Source of the DNA: Planctomycetota bacterium
GTDB taxonomy: Bacteria; Planctomycetota; B15-G4; JADJEK01
DNA length: 6,061 nt
Assembly: GCA_016795255.1 (NCBI GenBank)
Contig: JAEUIB010000141.1
Location: forward strand, 1-6,061
Direction of reading: 5' to 3'
Shown: positions 1-6,061 of the stretch, in pieces
Numbering within the stretch: position 1 is the stretch's first letter
How the letters are laid out: every line of letters starts with the position of its first letter
Program-made: the position numbers and the translations under genes
The notes under the pieces: model-generated
Told to the model about the DNA's origin: nothing
Databases searched by the model: none
What the model saw: only the letters and a program-made list of their open reading frames with translations

Positions 1-1080
1 GAACACCCGCTCGGCGTCGGCGTCGGCAACTTCACCGTGGCGCTGCCGCCGTACGACCTCGAAGTCACGCTGCGCAGTCACGCGCACAATCAGTTCCTGC
101 AAGTGCTCGCGGAGGCCGGCATCCCCGGATTCCTGGCGTTCGCGGCGTTCCTCGTGCTGGTGATCGGCGCGATGCTGTCGCGCGCGATCGCGCCGCGCCC
201 GAGCGACGACGACGAGTCGTACGCGATCGACTTCGGCATCGGCGCCGCGTTCTTCGTGATGCTGTTGCAGAGCGTGTTCGAGACGCCGTTGTCGTACCCG
301 TTCACGGCGCTGCTGTGGTTCGTGCTGAGCGGCCTCGCGACGCGCCGTCCCCCGACGCTCGAACCGCGCCCGGTCGGCGTCGCTCTGCGCATCGCGTGTG
401 TCGGACTCGCGCTCGCGGCGACGTACGTCGGCAGCGTCCAAGCGTTCCGGCCGATGATCCAGTTCGAACGGTTCCGCGCGGCGGGCGCGCAGATCCGTGC
501 CGGCGAGTTCGAAGCCGGCGTGGCGGAACTCGAGCGCGCGCTCGTCGTCGGGTTGGACAGTTACCCGGTCCGCGAGCAGCTCGCGCAGTTCTACAGCGCG
601 GCCGGGGTGTTCGATCGGGCGCTGCCGCACGTCGAACGCGCCATCGCGCTGTGTCCGTACAAGTACGAACTGCATCGGATCCGCGGCATCTGCCTCGCGC
701 GCCTCGGCCGCACCGACGACGCGTTGGCGAGCTTCGATCAAGTGGATCGCCTGCTGCGTCATTCCCGCGAGACCGGATTCCTCCGCGGCGAGGCGTTGTT
801 GCTCGGTGGCCGGAACGACGATGCGATCCGGGTCCTGGAGAGCTTCCGGGAAACCGTCGCCGAGTCGAGCTCACTGCTGTTGCTGCTCGCGAACGCGTAC
901 TACGACAAGGCGATGAAGGTCGGCTCGCTCGACGACGGCGTGAAGGCGGAAGAGCTTTATTCACGGTTCCTTGCGGTCGGCGGAGCACAGCCCGGCGCCT
1001 GGGTCAGCGGGCGCATCCGGCAGATCGGGCACTGGCGCCGGACCGGCGAGATCGAGCGGACTCCGACCCCGCCGAAATGA
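1..1080 (+). CDS. O-antigen ligase/polymerase-like (Wzy_C-type) membrane protein with C-terminal TPR-like domain, 5'-truncated
   Basis: The window holds the last 359 residues; the reading frame is open to base 1, so the N-terminal membrane part lies outside. Residues 2-8 (HPLGVGV) and the HAHNQFLQ motif at 27-34, followed by AEAGIPG (37-43), match the conserved periplasmic-loop signature of the WaaL/Wzy_C family. In WaaL a His in this type of motif is essential for moving glycan from undecaprenyl diphosphate to its acceptor. Hydrophobic segments follow at about 44-60, 79-95, 97-113 and 126-147. The short loops at 61-77 and 114-125 contain Arg residues, which suggests they are cytoplasmic. Residues about 150-330 are amphipathic helices with TPR-like spacing (for example GEFEAGVAELERAL, then GVFDRALPHVERAI), and a basic tail follows. 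The protein could transfer O-antigen, polymerise a polysaccharide or glycosylate proteins; the sequence does not separate these. The family call is firm and the acceptor is unknown. Confidence 0.85.
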   Translation, partial: EHPLGVGVGNFTVALPPYDLEVTLRSHAHNQFLQVLAEAGIPGFLAFAAFLVLVIGAMLSRAIAPRPSDDDESYAIDFGIGAAFFVMLLQSVFETPLSYPFTALLWFVLSGLATRRPPTLEPRPVGVALRIACVGLALAATYVGSVQAFRPMIQFERFRAAGAQIRAGEFEAGVAELERALVVGLDSYPVREQLAQFYSAAGVFDRALPHVERAIALCPYKYELHRIRGICLARLGRTDDALASFDQVDRLLRHSRETGFLRGEALLLGGRNDDAIRVLESFRETVAESSSLLLLLANAYYDKAMKVGSLDDGVKAEELYSRFLAVGGAQPGAWVSGRIRQIGHWRRTGEIERTPTPPK

Positions 1081-1168
1081 CCGCGCCGTCGGTCCCGGCC
1101 CGAACCCGGTGACCCGCCGCGACCGGGACGTGCGCTCCGGGGCCTTCCACGTGCCGAAATCGGGCGGC

Positions 1169-1197
1169 TTCATCGCGCGCATCGGCCTCGCTATGCT
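1169..1197 (+). promoter_or_regulatory. Candidate sigma70-type promoter of guaB, leaderless transcript predicted
   Basis: TATGCT at 1192-1197 matches the -10 consensus at four of six bases, including the key TA..-T positions. It is preceded at a 17-base spacing by TTCATC (1169-1174), a weak -35 with three matches. If the last -10 base is -7, then +1 is base 1204, the A of the guaB ATG. No Shine-Dalgarno-like purine run lies in the bases just before that ATG, which fits a leaderless mRNA. The upstream bases are strongly GC-rich, so a TAT-containing box stands out. The call rests on pattern matching only. Confidence 0.42.
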
Positions 1198-1203
1198 GGC
1201 CCA

Positions 1204-2730
1204 ATGGCACGCACACCGACGAAGACGAAGTCGTCCGCACCGTCCCGCTCGACCGCACCGCGCAAGGTCGTGGTCGCCCCCTCCGACAAGATCATCGGCG
1301 AAGGCATCACGTTCGACGACGTGCTGATGCTGCCGATGCGTTCCGACGTCCTGCCGTCGGACGTGTCGACGAACGGGCGAATCACGCGACGCATCACGCT
1401 GACGATCCCGTTGGTGTCGGCGGCGATGGACACGGTCACCGAGTCCGCGCTCGCGATCGCACTCGCGCGCCAGGGCGGCATCGGGATCGTCCACAAGAAC
1501 CTGCCGATCGCGCGACAGGTCGCCGAGGTCGAGGCCGTCAAGCGCTCGGCGAACGGTGTGATCCAGGACCCGATCACGTTGACGCCCGACGCGACGATCG
1601 GCCAGGCGTGGAAGGTGATGAGCGAACAGAAGATCTCCGGCCTGCCGGTCGTCGCCGACGACACGGTGGTGGGGATCCTGACGAACCGCGATCTGCGCTT
1701 CCATCGTGAGCCCGACGTCCGCGTGTCGGAGGTCATGACGAAGAAGCTGATCACCGCGCCGCCGCAGACGACGCTCGACCAAGCGCGCGACATCCTGCAC
1801 CGCAACAAGATCGAGAAGCTGCTGCTCGTCGACGATCGCATGCGGTTGCGCGGCTTGATCACGATGAAGGACATCAAGAACCTCGCCGAGTTCCCGAGCG
1901 CGGCCCGCGACGCGCGCGGTCGCCTGCGCGTCGGCGCGGCGGTCGGCGTCAAGGACGACGGTCGCGCGGGCGCGCTGGTCGAGGCCGGCGTCGACGTGCT
2001 CGTCGTCGACACCGCGCACGGCCACTCGAAGAACGTCATCGACGCCGTGCGACGCATCAAGGGAGCGCACGACATCGACGTCGTCGCCGGCAACATCGCG
2101 ACGGCCGAAGCGGCGCGCGAACTGATCGCCGCCGGCGCCGACGGCATCAAGGTCGGCATCGGTCCGGGCTCGATCTGCACGACGCGCATCGTCGCCGGCG
2201 TCGGCGTCCCGCAGATCTCGGCGGTGCTCGCGTGCGCCGAGGTCGCGCGGGCGGCCGGCGTGCCGGTGATCGCCGACGGTGGCGTGCGGCATTCCGGCGA
2301 CATCGTCAAGGCGCTGGCGTGCGGCGCGAACACGGTGATGCTCGGCGGGCTGTTCGCCGGCACCGAGGAGAGCCCGGGCGAAGTCATCCTGCATCGCGGC
2401 CGCACCTACAAGTCGGTCCGCGGCATGGGCAGCCTCGGCGCGATGATGCAGGGATCGGCGGATCGCTATCGCCAATCCGAGGTCTCGGAGCGCGACAAGT
2501 TCGTCCCCGAAGGCGTCGAGGGCATCGTGCCGTTCAAGGGTCCGCTCGCGAACCTGATCTACCAACTCGTCGGCGGCCTGCGCGCCGGCATGGGCTACTG
2601 CGGCGCGGCGACGCTCGACGAGCTGTACGAAAAGAGCCGCTTCCTGAAGATCTCGTCGGCGAGCCTGCGCGAAAGCCACCCGCACGACCTCGAGATCACG
2701 AAGGAAGCTCCGAACTACTCGAATTCCTGA
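1204..2730 (+). CDS. guaB: IMP dehydrogenase (GuaB)
   Basis: This cytosolic enzyme oxidises IMP to XMP with NAD+, the committed step of guanine nucleotide synthesis; it works as a tetramer or octamer. The 508-residue protein has TFDDVL at 36-41, a pair of CBS domains at about 121-231 inserted in the TIM barrel (regulatory Bateman module that binds purine nucleotides in this family), and the catalytic loop GPGSICTTR with Cys325. It also has RGMGSLGAM from 406 and the mobile flap, where Arg421-Tyr422 correspond to the catalytic Arg-Tyr pair. It ends in the usual ESHPHD...TKEAPNYS tail. The ATG at 1204 is the only plausible start. It gives a Lys/Ser/Thr/Pro/Arg-rich extension of about 25 residues before the usual bacterial N terminus and has no Shine-Dalgarno sequence. 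One oddity is Val405, where the usual loop reads YRGMGS. guaA follows after 23 bases. Confidence 0.97.
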   Translation: MARTPTKTKSSAPSRSTAPRKVVVAPSDKIIGEGITFDDVLMLPMRSDVLPSDVSTNGRITRRITLTIPLVSAAMDTVTESALAIALARQGGIGIVHKNLPIARQVAEVEAVKRSANGVIQDPITLTPDATIGQAWKVMSEQKISGLPVVADDTVVGILTNRDLRFHREPDVRVSEVMTKKLITAPPQTTLDQARDILHRNKIEKLLLVDDRMRLRGLITMKDIKNLAEFPSAARDARGRLRVGAAVGVKDDGRAGALVEAGVDVLVVDTAHGHSKNVIDAVRRIKGAHDIDVVAGNIATAEAARELIAAGADGIKVGIGPGSICTTRIVAGVGVPQISAVLACAEVARAAGVPVIADGGVRHSGDIVKALACGANTVMLGGLFAGTEESPGEVILHRGRTYKSVRGMGSLGAMMQGSADRYRQSEVSERDKFVPEGVEGIVPFKGPLANLIYQLVGGLRAGMGYCGAATLDELYEKSRFLKISSASLRESHPHDLEITKEAPNYSNS

Positions 2731-2753
2731 CGACGACGAAGGCGACCCGCACC

Positions 2754-4301
2754 ATGGCCGAGCCCCTGATCGCGATCCTCGATTTCGGTTCGCAGTACAC
2801 GCAGTTGATCGCGCGCCGCGTCCGCGAGCAGCGCGTGTTCTGCCGGATCTACCCGTGGTCCGTCGACGTCGCGACGCTGAGCAAGGAACCGCTCGCCGGT
2901 GTGATCCTGTCCGGCGGGCCGGCATCGGTGTACGAGAAGGACGCGCCGCGCCTCGATCCGCGCGTCCTCGAGCTGGGCGTGCCGGTGCTCGGCGTCTGCT
3001 ACGGCATGCAGTCGATCGCGAAGGAGTTCGGCGGAACGGTCGAGCGCGGCACGCAGGGCGGCGAGTACGGCCGCGCGACGCTCGAAGTCGTGCGTCCGAA
3101 TCCGCTGCTGCGCGACGTGCCGACGACGTCGACCGTATGGATGAGCCACGGCGACTCGGTGACGGCGCTGCCGGCGGGATACACGCTGCTCGCGCGCTCG
3201 CCGACCTGTCCGTTCGCGGCGACGATGCGCGACGACGGCCGCGTCTACGGCATCCAGTTCCACCCCGAAGTCACGCACAGCGCGTACGGCACGCAGATCC
3301 TGTCGAACTTCCTGTTCGACGTCTGCCACGCGCAGGGCTCGTGGACGATGGGCAACTTCGTCGACCAGGCGATCGACAAGGTGCGTGCGACGGTCGGCCC
3401 GCAAGGCCGCGTCGTGCTCGGTCTGTCGGGAGGCGTCGACTCGTCGGTCGCCGCCGTGCTGCTGCATCGCGCGATCGGCGATCGGCTCGACGCGATCTTC
3501 GTCGACAACGGCATGCTGCGGAAGAACGAGCGCCACGAGGTCGAGCACCTGTTCCGCGAACGCTTCCCGGTGCGCTTGCACGTCGTCGACGCGAGCGAGC
3601 AGTTCCTCGCCGACCTGAAGGGCGTCGTCGATCCCGAGCACAAGCGCAAGAAGATCGGCCATCGATTCATCGACGTGTTCAAGGACGAGGCGAAGCGCTG
3701 CGCCGGCGCGCAGTTCCTCGCGCAGGGCACGCTGTATCCGGACGTCATCGAGTCGACGTCGGCGACCGGCGGGCCGTCGGTCACGATCAAGACGCACCAC
3801 AACGTCGGCGGCTTGCCGAAGGACCTCGGCTTCATGCTGATCGAGCCGTTCCGCGAGCTGTTCAAGGACGAAGTCCGCCAGCTCGGCGCGCTGCTCGAGT
3901 TGCCCGAGACCGTGCTGAAGCGTCATCCGTTCCCGGGCCCCGGTTTGTCGGTGCGCTGCCTCGGCGAAGTGACGCGCGAACGTCTCGACGTGCTGCGCGA
4001 GGCCGACGCGATCTTCCTCGAAGAGCTGCGCGCGGCGGGCTGGTACGAGAAGACGTCGCAAGCATTCGCCGTGCTGCTGCCGGTGCGGTCGGTCGGCGTC
4101 CAAGGCGACGGCCGCACCTACGGCCACGTCTGCGCGCTGCGCGCCGTGACGACCGAGGACTTCATGACGGCCGACTTCGCGCCGCTGCCGTTCGACCTGC
4201 TCGGACGCGTCGCCTCGCGCATCACGAACGAGGTCCGCGCGATCAACCGCGTCACCTACGACGTGACGAGCAAGCCACCCGGGACGATCGAGTGGGAGTG
4301 A
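2754..4301 (+). CDS. guaA: GMP synthase (glutamine-hydrolysing) (GuaA)
   Basis: The enzyme converts XMP, ATP and glutamine to GMP and is the second step after GuaB. The 515-residue length is close to the E. coli enzyme. The N-terminal class I glutamine amidotransferase domain (about 5-190) starts with ILDFGSQYTQLIARRVRE and carries the full triad: Cys82 in GVCYGMQ, and His170 and Glu172 in QFHPEVTHS. The ATP-pyrophosphatase domain has the PP-loop SGGVDSS at 225-231. The C-terminal dimerisation/XMP-binding domain has FPGPGLSVR from 393, the segment LPVRSVGVQGDGR, and the invariant ending KPPGTIEWE. The ATG at 2754 gives the canonical N terminus; GAAGG at 2738-2742, 11 bases upstream, is a weak and rather distant ribosome binding site. 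Spacing to guaB (23 bases) and the overlap with the next gene indicate one transcript. All catalytic elements are intact. Confidence 0.98.
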   Translation: MAEPLIAILDFGSQYTQLIARRVREQRVFCRIYPWSVDVATLSKEPLAGVILSGGPASVYEKDAPRLDPRVLELGVPVLGVCYGMQSIAKEFGGTVERGTQGGEYGRATLEVVRPNPLLRDVPTTSTVWMSHGDSVTALPAGYTLLARSPTCPFAATMRDDGRVYGIQFHPEVTHSAYGTQILSNFLFDVCHAQGSWTMGNFVDQAIDKVRATVGPQGRVVLGLSGGVDSSVAAVLLHRAIGDRLDAIFVDNGMLRKNERHEVEHLFRERFPVRLHVVDASEQFLADLKGVVDPEHKRKKIGHRFIDVFKDEAKRCAGAQFLAQGTLYPDVIESTSATGGPSVTIKTHHNVGGLPKDLGFMLIEPFRELFKDEVRQLGALLELPETVLKRHPFPGPGLSVRCLGEVTRERLDVLREADAIFLEELRAAGWYEKTSQAFAVLLPVRSVGVQGDGRTYGHVCALRAVTTEDFMTADFAPLPFDLLGRVASRITNEVRAINRVTYDVTSKPPGTIEWE

Positions 4302-5590
4302 TCGACGCGCCGTCGGCGCCCGCACCCGCGACGCGTTGGCCCGCGTGGCGGCGCAATCTGTGGGTGCTGTGGATCGCGAACTTCCTGACGTCCGTCGGCC
4401 TGATGGCGCTGCTGCCGTTCTTCGCGCCGTTCGTCCGGCAGCTCGGCGAGACGGATCCGCGGCGTTGCGAATTGTGGGCCGGCATCATCGTCGGCGCCGG
4501 CCCGTTCATGGCGGCCGTGCTGTCGGGATTCTGGGGAGCCGTCGGCGATCGCGTCGGCCGCAAGCGGATGGTCATCCGCGCGCTGTGCGCGATCACGATC
4601 TTCGTCGGCGCGATGGCGTTGGCGCGCGCACCGTGGCAATTGCTCGTGCTCCGGATCTGGCAGGGCGCGTTCTCGGGCTACGTCGCTCCGACGCTGACGC
4701 TCGTGTCGGTGCTCGCGCCGCTCGATCGGCAAGGGCGCGTCGGTGGGTCGCTGCAGACGTCGGTGCTCGCCGGCGCGGTGATGGGACCGTGGCTGTCGAG
4801 CCTCGTCGAGCCCGCGATCGGATACGGCGGGATCGCGTTCGTCTGCGCGCTGTTGTCCGCGCTCAGCGCGGCGATCGTCGCCGCATTCGTCGTCGAGCCG
4901 CCGCGCGCGGCACCCGTCGTCCCCGCGCGGCGCGGCGTCACGCGGATGTTCACGGACGCGACGCGCGAGCTCGGTCGAGCGCTGCGCCGGCCGGGCATCG
5001 GCGGCTTGCTGGTCGCGTTGCTGCTCGTGCGCACCGCATCGGCGTCGGTCAACCCGACGCTCGTGACGCACGTCGAGACGCTGCTCGGCGGCATCAGCGT
5101 CGAGGCGCATCGCATCGCGTCGTGGGTGTTCTCGGCGCAACCGCTCGCGACGCTGGTGTTCCTGCCGGTGTTCGGACGACTCGCCGACCGCCGTGGATCG
5201 CGCATCGTGCTGCTGACGTGCGTGCTGTGCGGTGCGCTCGCGACGCTGGCGCAAGCGTTCACGCATTCGGCGTGGACGCTCGGTGCGTGGCGGCTCGTCG
5301 CCGGCGGCTTCCTCGCCGGCGTGCTGCCGGCGTCGGTCGCCGCGACCGCGCACGGAGGTTCGGCCGATCGGCGGGGCGGTGAGCTCGGGCTGACGTTCTC
5401 CGCGCTGACGTTCGGCCTCGCGTTCGGGCCGTGGATCGGCAGCGCGATCGACGCGTACTTCGGCTACCCGAACCTGCTGCTCGCGTCCGCGGCGCTGTTG
5501 TTCGTCGCGTTCGTGATCCTGTGGCGGCCGCGGTCCGTCGCCTCGTCGCCGCAGGCGGCCGCGGGATCCGTGGCGCCACCGGCGGCGTGA
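4298..5590 (+). CDS. MFS transporter, MdtG-like efflux (DHA1-type) group
   Basis: This is a predicted inner-membrane secondary transporter of 430 residues with the usual 6+6 helix layout. Helix 1 is at about 21-43. MFS motif A is seen as GDRVGRK at 83-89, between helices 2 and 3, and its weaker second-half copy as GRLADRRGSR at 293-302. A basic central loop lies at about 200-238. Phrases such as WVLWIANFLTS, FWGAVGDRVGRK and RIWQGAFSG resemble MdtG-type multidrug efflux proteins, but the substrate cannot be read from the sequence. The GTG at 4298 overlaps the guaA stop as GTGA, which suggests translational coupling. An in-frame GTG at 4292 is an alternative, with GGGA at 4281-4284 seven bases before it as a better-spaced ribosome site. 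No ATG lies near. The open frame extends much further upstream, but that part is a guaA shadow. The Ala/Pro-rich tail ends directly against the gatB stop codon. Confidence 0.9.
   Translation: MIDAPSAPAPATRWPAWRRNLWVLWIANFLTSVGLMALLPFFAPFVRQLGETDPRRCELWAGIIVGAGPFMAAVLSGFWGAVGDRVGRKRMVIRALCAITIFVGAMALARAPWQLLVLRIWQGAFSGYVAPTLTLVSVLAPLDRQGRVGGSLQTSVLAGAVMGPWLSSLVEPAIGYGGIAFVCALLSALSAAIVAAFVVEPPRAAPVVPARRGVTRMFTDATRELGRALRRPGIGGLLVALLLVRTASASVNPTLVTHVETLLGGISVEAHRIASWVFSAQPLATLVFLPVFGRLADRRGSRIVLLTCVLCGALATLAQAFTHSAWTLGAWRLVAGGFLAGVLPASVAATAHGGSADRRGGELGLTFSALTFGLAFGPWIGSAIDAYFGYPNLLLASAALLFVAFVILWRPRSVASSPQAAAGSVAPPAA
5523..5564. repeat. Two copies of GGCGGCCGCGG near the transporter 3' end
   Basis: The 11-base word occurs at 5523-5533 and 5554-5564, 31 bases apart. 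Each copy contains the 8-base palindrome GCGGCCGC, so the copies are direct repeats and their cores can also pair with each other (8 bp stem, 23-base loop). They lie inside the transporter's last codons. A 10-base palindrome, GTGGCGCCAC, follows at 5570-5579. No T-run follows, so this is not a standard intrinsic terminator. In DNA this GC-rich, chance is a serious alternative. Confidence 0.4.
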
Positions 5591-6061
5591 TCAGGCGCGC
5601 TTCAGCAGCTCGATCAGCACCTCGCGCGCGAGGTTCGGATTCGCCTTGCCCTTGCTCGCCTTCATCACGTTGCCGACCAGCGCGTTGATCGCGTTGTCCT
5701 TGCCGGCCTTGTACTCGCCGACGGCTTTCGCGTTCGCGGCGATCACTTCGGCGGCGATCGCTTCGATCGCGCCGCGGTCGGAAACCTGCTCGAGGCCGAG
5801 CTCCTTGACCAGCGCCGCAGCCGGCTTGCCGGTCTCGAGGATCGCCGGCAGCAGCTTCATGCGCGCGGCCTGGCTCGACACGGTGTTCGCCGCGACGAGA
5901 CGGACGACTTCGACGAGCGTCTCCGGACGCAGCGGGACGTCGGCCGCGGAGATGCCGCGTTCGTTCGCGACCGCGAGCACGCTGCCGAGCACGAAGTTCG
6001 CGAGCTCCTTCGGATCGAGCCCCTGGCCGAGCGCGAGGCAACGGTCGTAGTAGTCGGCGGT
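5591..6061 (-). CDS. gatB: Aspartyl/glutamyl-tRNA(Asn/Gln) amidotransferase subunit B (GatB), C-terminal part
   Basis: The last 156 residues are present; the frame runs off the right edge, so the N-terminal kinase/amidase domain is outside the window. The visible part covers the helical GatB/YqeY tail domain, which contacts the tRNA in the GatCAB complex. Recognisable elements are DPKELANFV, a NTVSSQAARMKLLPAI helix, KELGLEQVSD, a VGEYKAGKDNA stretch and the signature LVGNVMKASKGKANP. The protein ends in VLIELLKRA. GatCAB turns mischarged Glu-tRNA(Gln) or Asp-tRNA(Asn) into the correct aminoacyl-tRNA using glutamine. The GTG at 5992 is an internal Val, not a start, because homology continues upstream to the window edge. 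The gene converges on the transporter gene with adjacent stop codons, and no gatA or gatC is visible. Confidence 0.95.
   Translation of the reverse strand, partial: TADYYDRCLALGQGLDPKELANFVLGSVLAVANERGISAADVPLRPETLVEVVRLVAANTVSSQAARMKLLPAILETGKPAAALVKELGLEQVSDRGAIEAIAAEVIAANAKAVGEYKAGKDNAINALVGNVMKASKGKANPNLAREVLIELLKRA
5619..5634. repeat. 16-base perfect palindrome inside the gatB 3' end
   Basis: ACCTCGCGCGCGAGGT reads the same on both strands and can fold as a 6-bp stem with a CGCG loop in either transcript. It lies inside gatB codons for NLAREV, 26 bases beyond the transporter stop, so read-through RNA from the gua side would contain it. It has no T-run on either side, so any role in ending transcription is speculative. 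A palindrome of this length may arise by chance in DNA so rich in CG steps. Confidence 0.4.

Noticed and set aside
1077..1112. 11-codon ORF starting with ATG that overlaps the ligase stop (ATGA)
   Set aside because: It is too short and shows no ribosome binding signal beyond the ligase gene or any recognisable peptide. It remains only a formal possibility.
1092..1129. Inverted repeats after the ligase stop (GTCCCGG with CCGGGAC, and CCCGGT with ACCGGG) as a terminator
   Set aside because: The stems are only 6-7 bp, one has a 24-base loop, they compete with each other, and no T-run follows. This is not enough to call a terminator in such GC-rich sequence.
1081..1203. Purine riboswitch or PurR-type operator upstream of guaB
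   Set aside because: I see no purine aptamer-like arrangement and no ACGCAAACG-type palindrome, and a leaderless start would leave no room for a 5' riboswitch.
2232..2753. Upstream in-frame extension of guaA into guaB
   Set aside because: The extra residues are Arg-rich shadow of guaB, and the canonical GuaA N terminus begins at the ATG at 2754.
961..2925. 654-codon open frame on the minus strand opposite guaB
   Set aside because: Its translation is low-complexity Arg/Ala/Asp/His-rich sequence with no domain, and it is exactly antisense to a certain gene. Long antisense frames are expected with this GC-rich codon use.
2855..4291. Upstream in-frame extension of the transporter through guaA
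   Set aside because: The translation is Arg/Ala-rich shadow of guaA, and membrane-protein sequence begins only after about 4298, so it is not a fusion protein.
2715..4325. 536-codon minus-strand open frame opposite guaA
   Set aside because: It has the same Arg/Ala/Asp-rich shadow composition with no recognisable motif, and it mirrors guaA almost exactly.
4256..5353. 365-codon minus-strand open frame opposite the transporter
   Set aside because: It is Arg/Asp/Gln/His-rich shadow sequence with no domain, and the opposite strand has a clear 12-helix MFS pattern with motif A.
5646..6050. 134-codon plus-strand open frame with hydrophobic Ala/Ser/Thr-rich translation opposite gatB
   Set aside because: It is antisense to clear GatB homology on the minus strand, and its composition is what complementing Ala/Glu/Lys-rich helices produces.

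Overview
The window is a GC-rich, CpG-rich chromosomal segment from a Gram-negative bacterium. Two things point that way: an O-antigen ligase-type membrane protein at the left edge, and a coding style dominated by GCG, TCG, GTC, CTG/CTC, ACG and CCG codons. I cannot fix the phylum from the sequence. A gene encoding GatB, a subunit of the GatCAB tRNA amidotransferase, shows that the organism makes Gln-tRNA and/or Asn-tRNA by transamidation. All genes share the same base and codon style, and I see no mobile element, phage gene, CRISPR array or RNA gene.

Layout. 1-1080 (+) is the 3' part of an O-antigen ligase/polymerase-like membrane protein whose C-terminal half is a TPR-type helical domain. 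1081-1203 is a 123-base gap that ends in a promoter-like sequence whose -10 box sits so close to the next ATG that the mRNA would be leaderless. 1204-2730 (+) is guaB (IMP dehydrogenase). 2754-4301 (+) is guaA (GMP synthase), 23 bases after guaB. About 4298-5590 (+) is an MFS transporter related to the MdtG-like efflux group; its probable GTG start overlaps the guaA stop by four bases. 5591-6061 (-) is the 3' part of gatB, convergent with the transporter. The two stop codons touch with no base between them (TGATCA). There is no gene-free stretch longer than 123 bases.

How the genes work together. guaB and guaA encode the two consecutive steps IMP to XMP to GMP, so they form a classic guaBA operon. 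The overlapping transporter gene looks translationally coupled to guaA and is probably the third cistron. Its substrate is unknown; a purine-related compound is a guess from context only. The ligase gene upstream and gatB downstream look like unrelated neighbours.

Most of the window is ordinary housekeeping sequence, and I found no clear new system. The points most worth a second look are the leaderless guaB promoter, the transporter embedded in the gua operon, a Tyr-to-Val change in the IMP-phosphate loop of IMP dehydrogenase, and the zero-gap convergent junction flanked by GC-rich palindromes.
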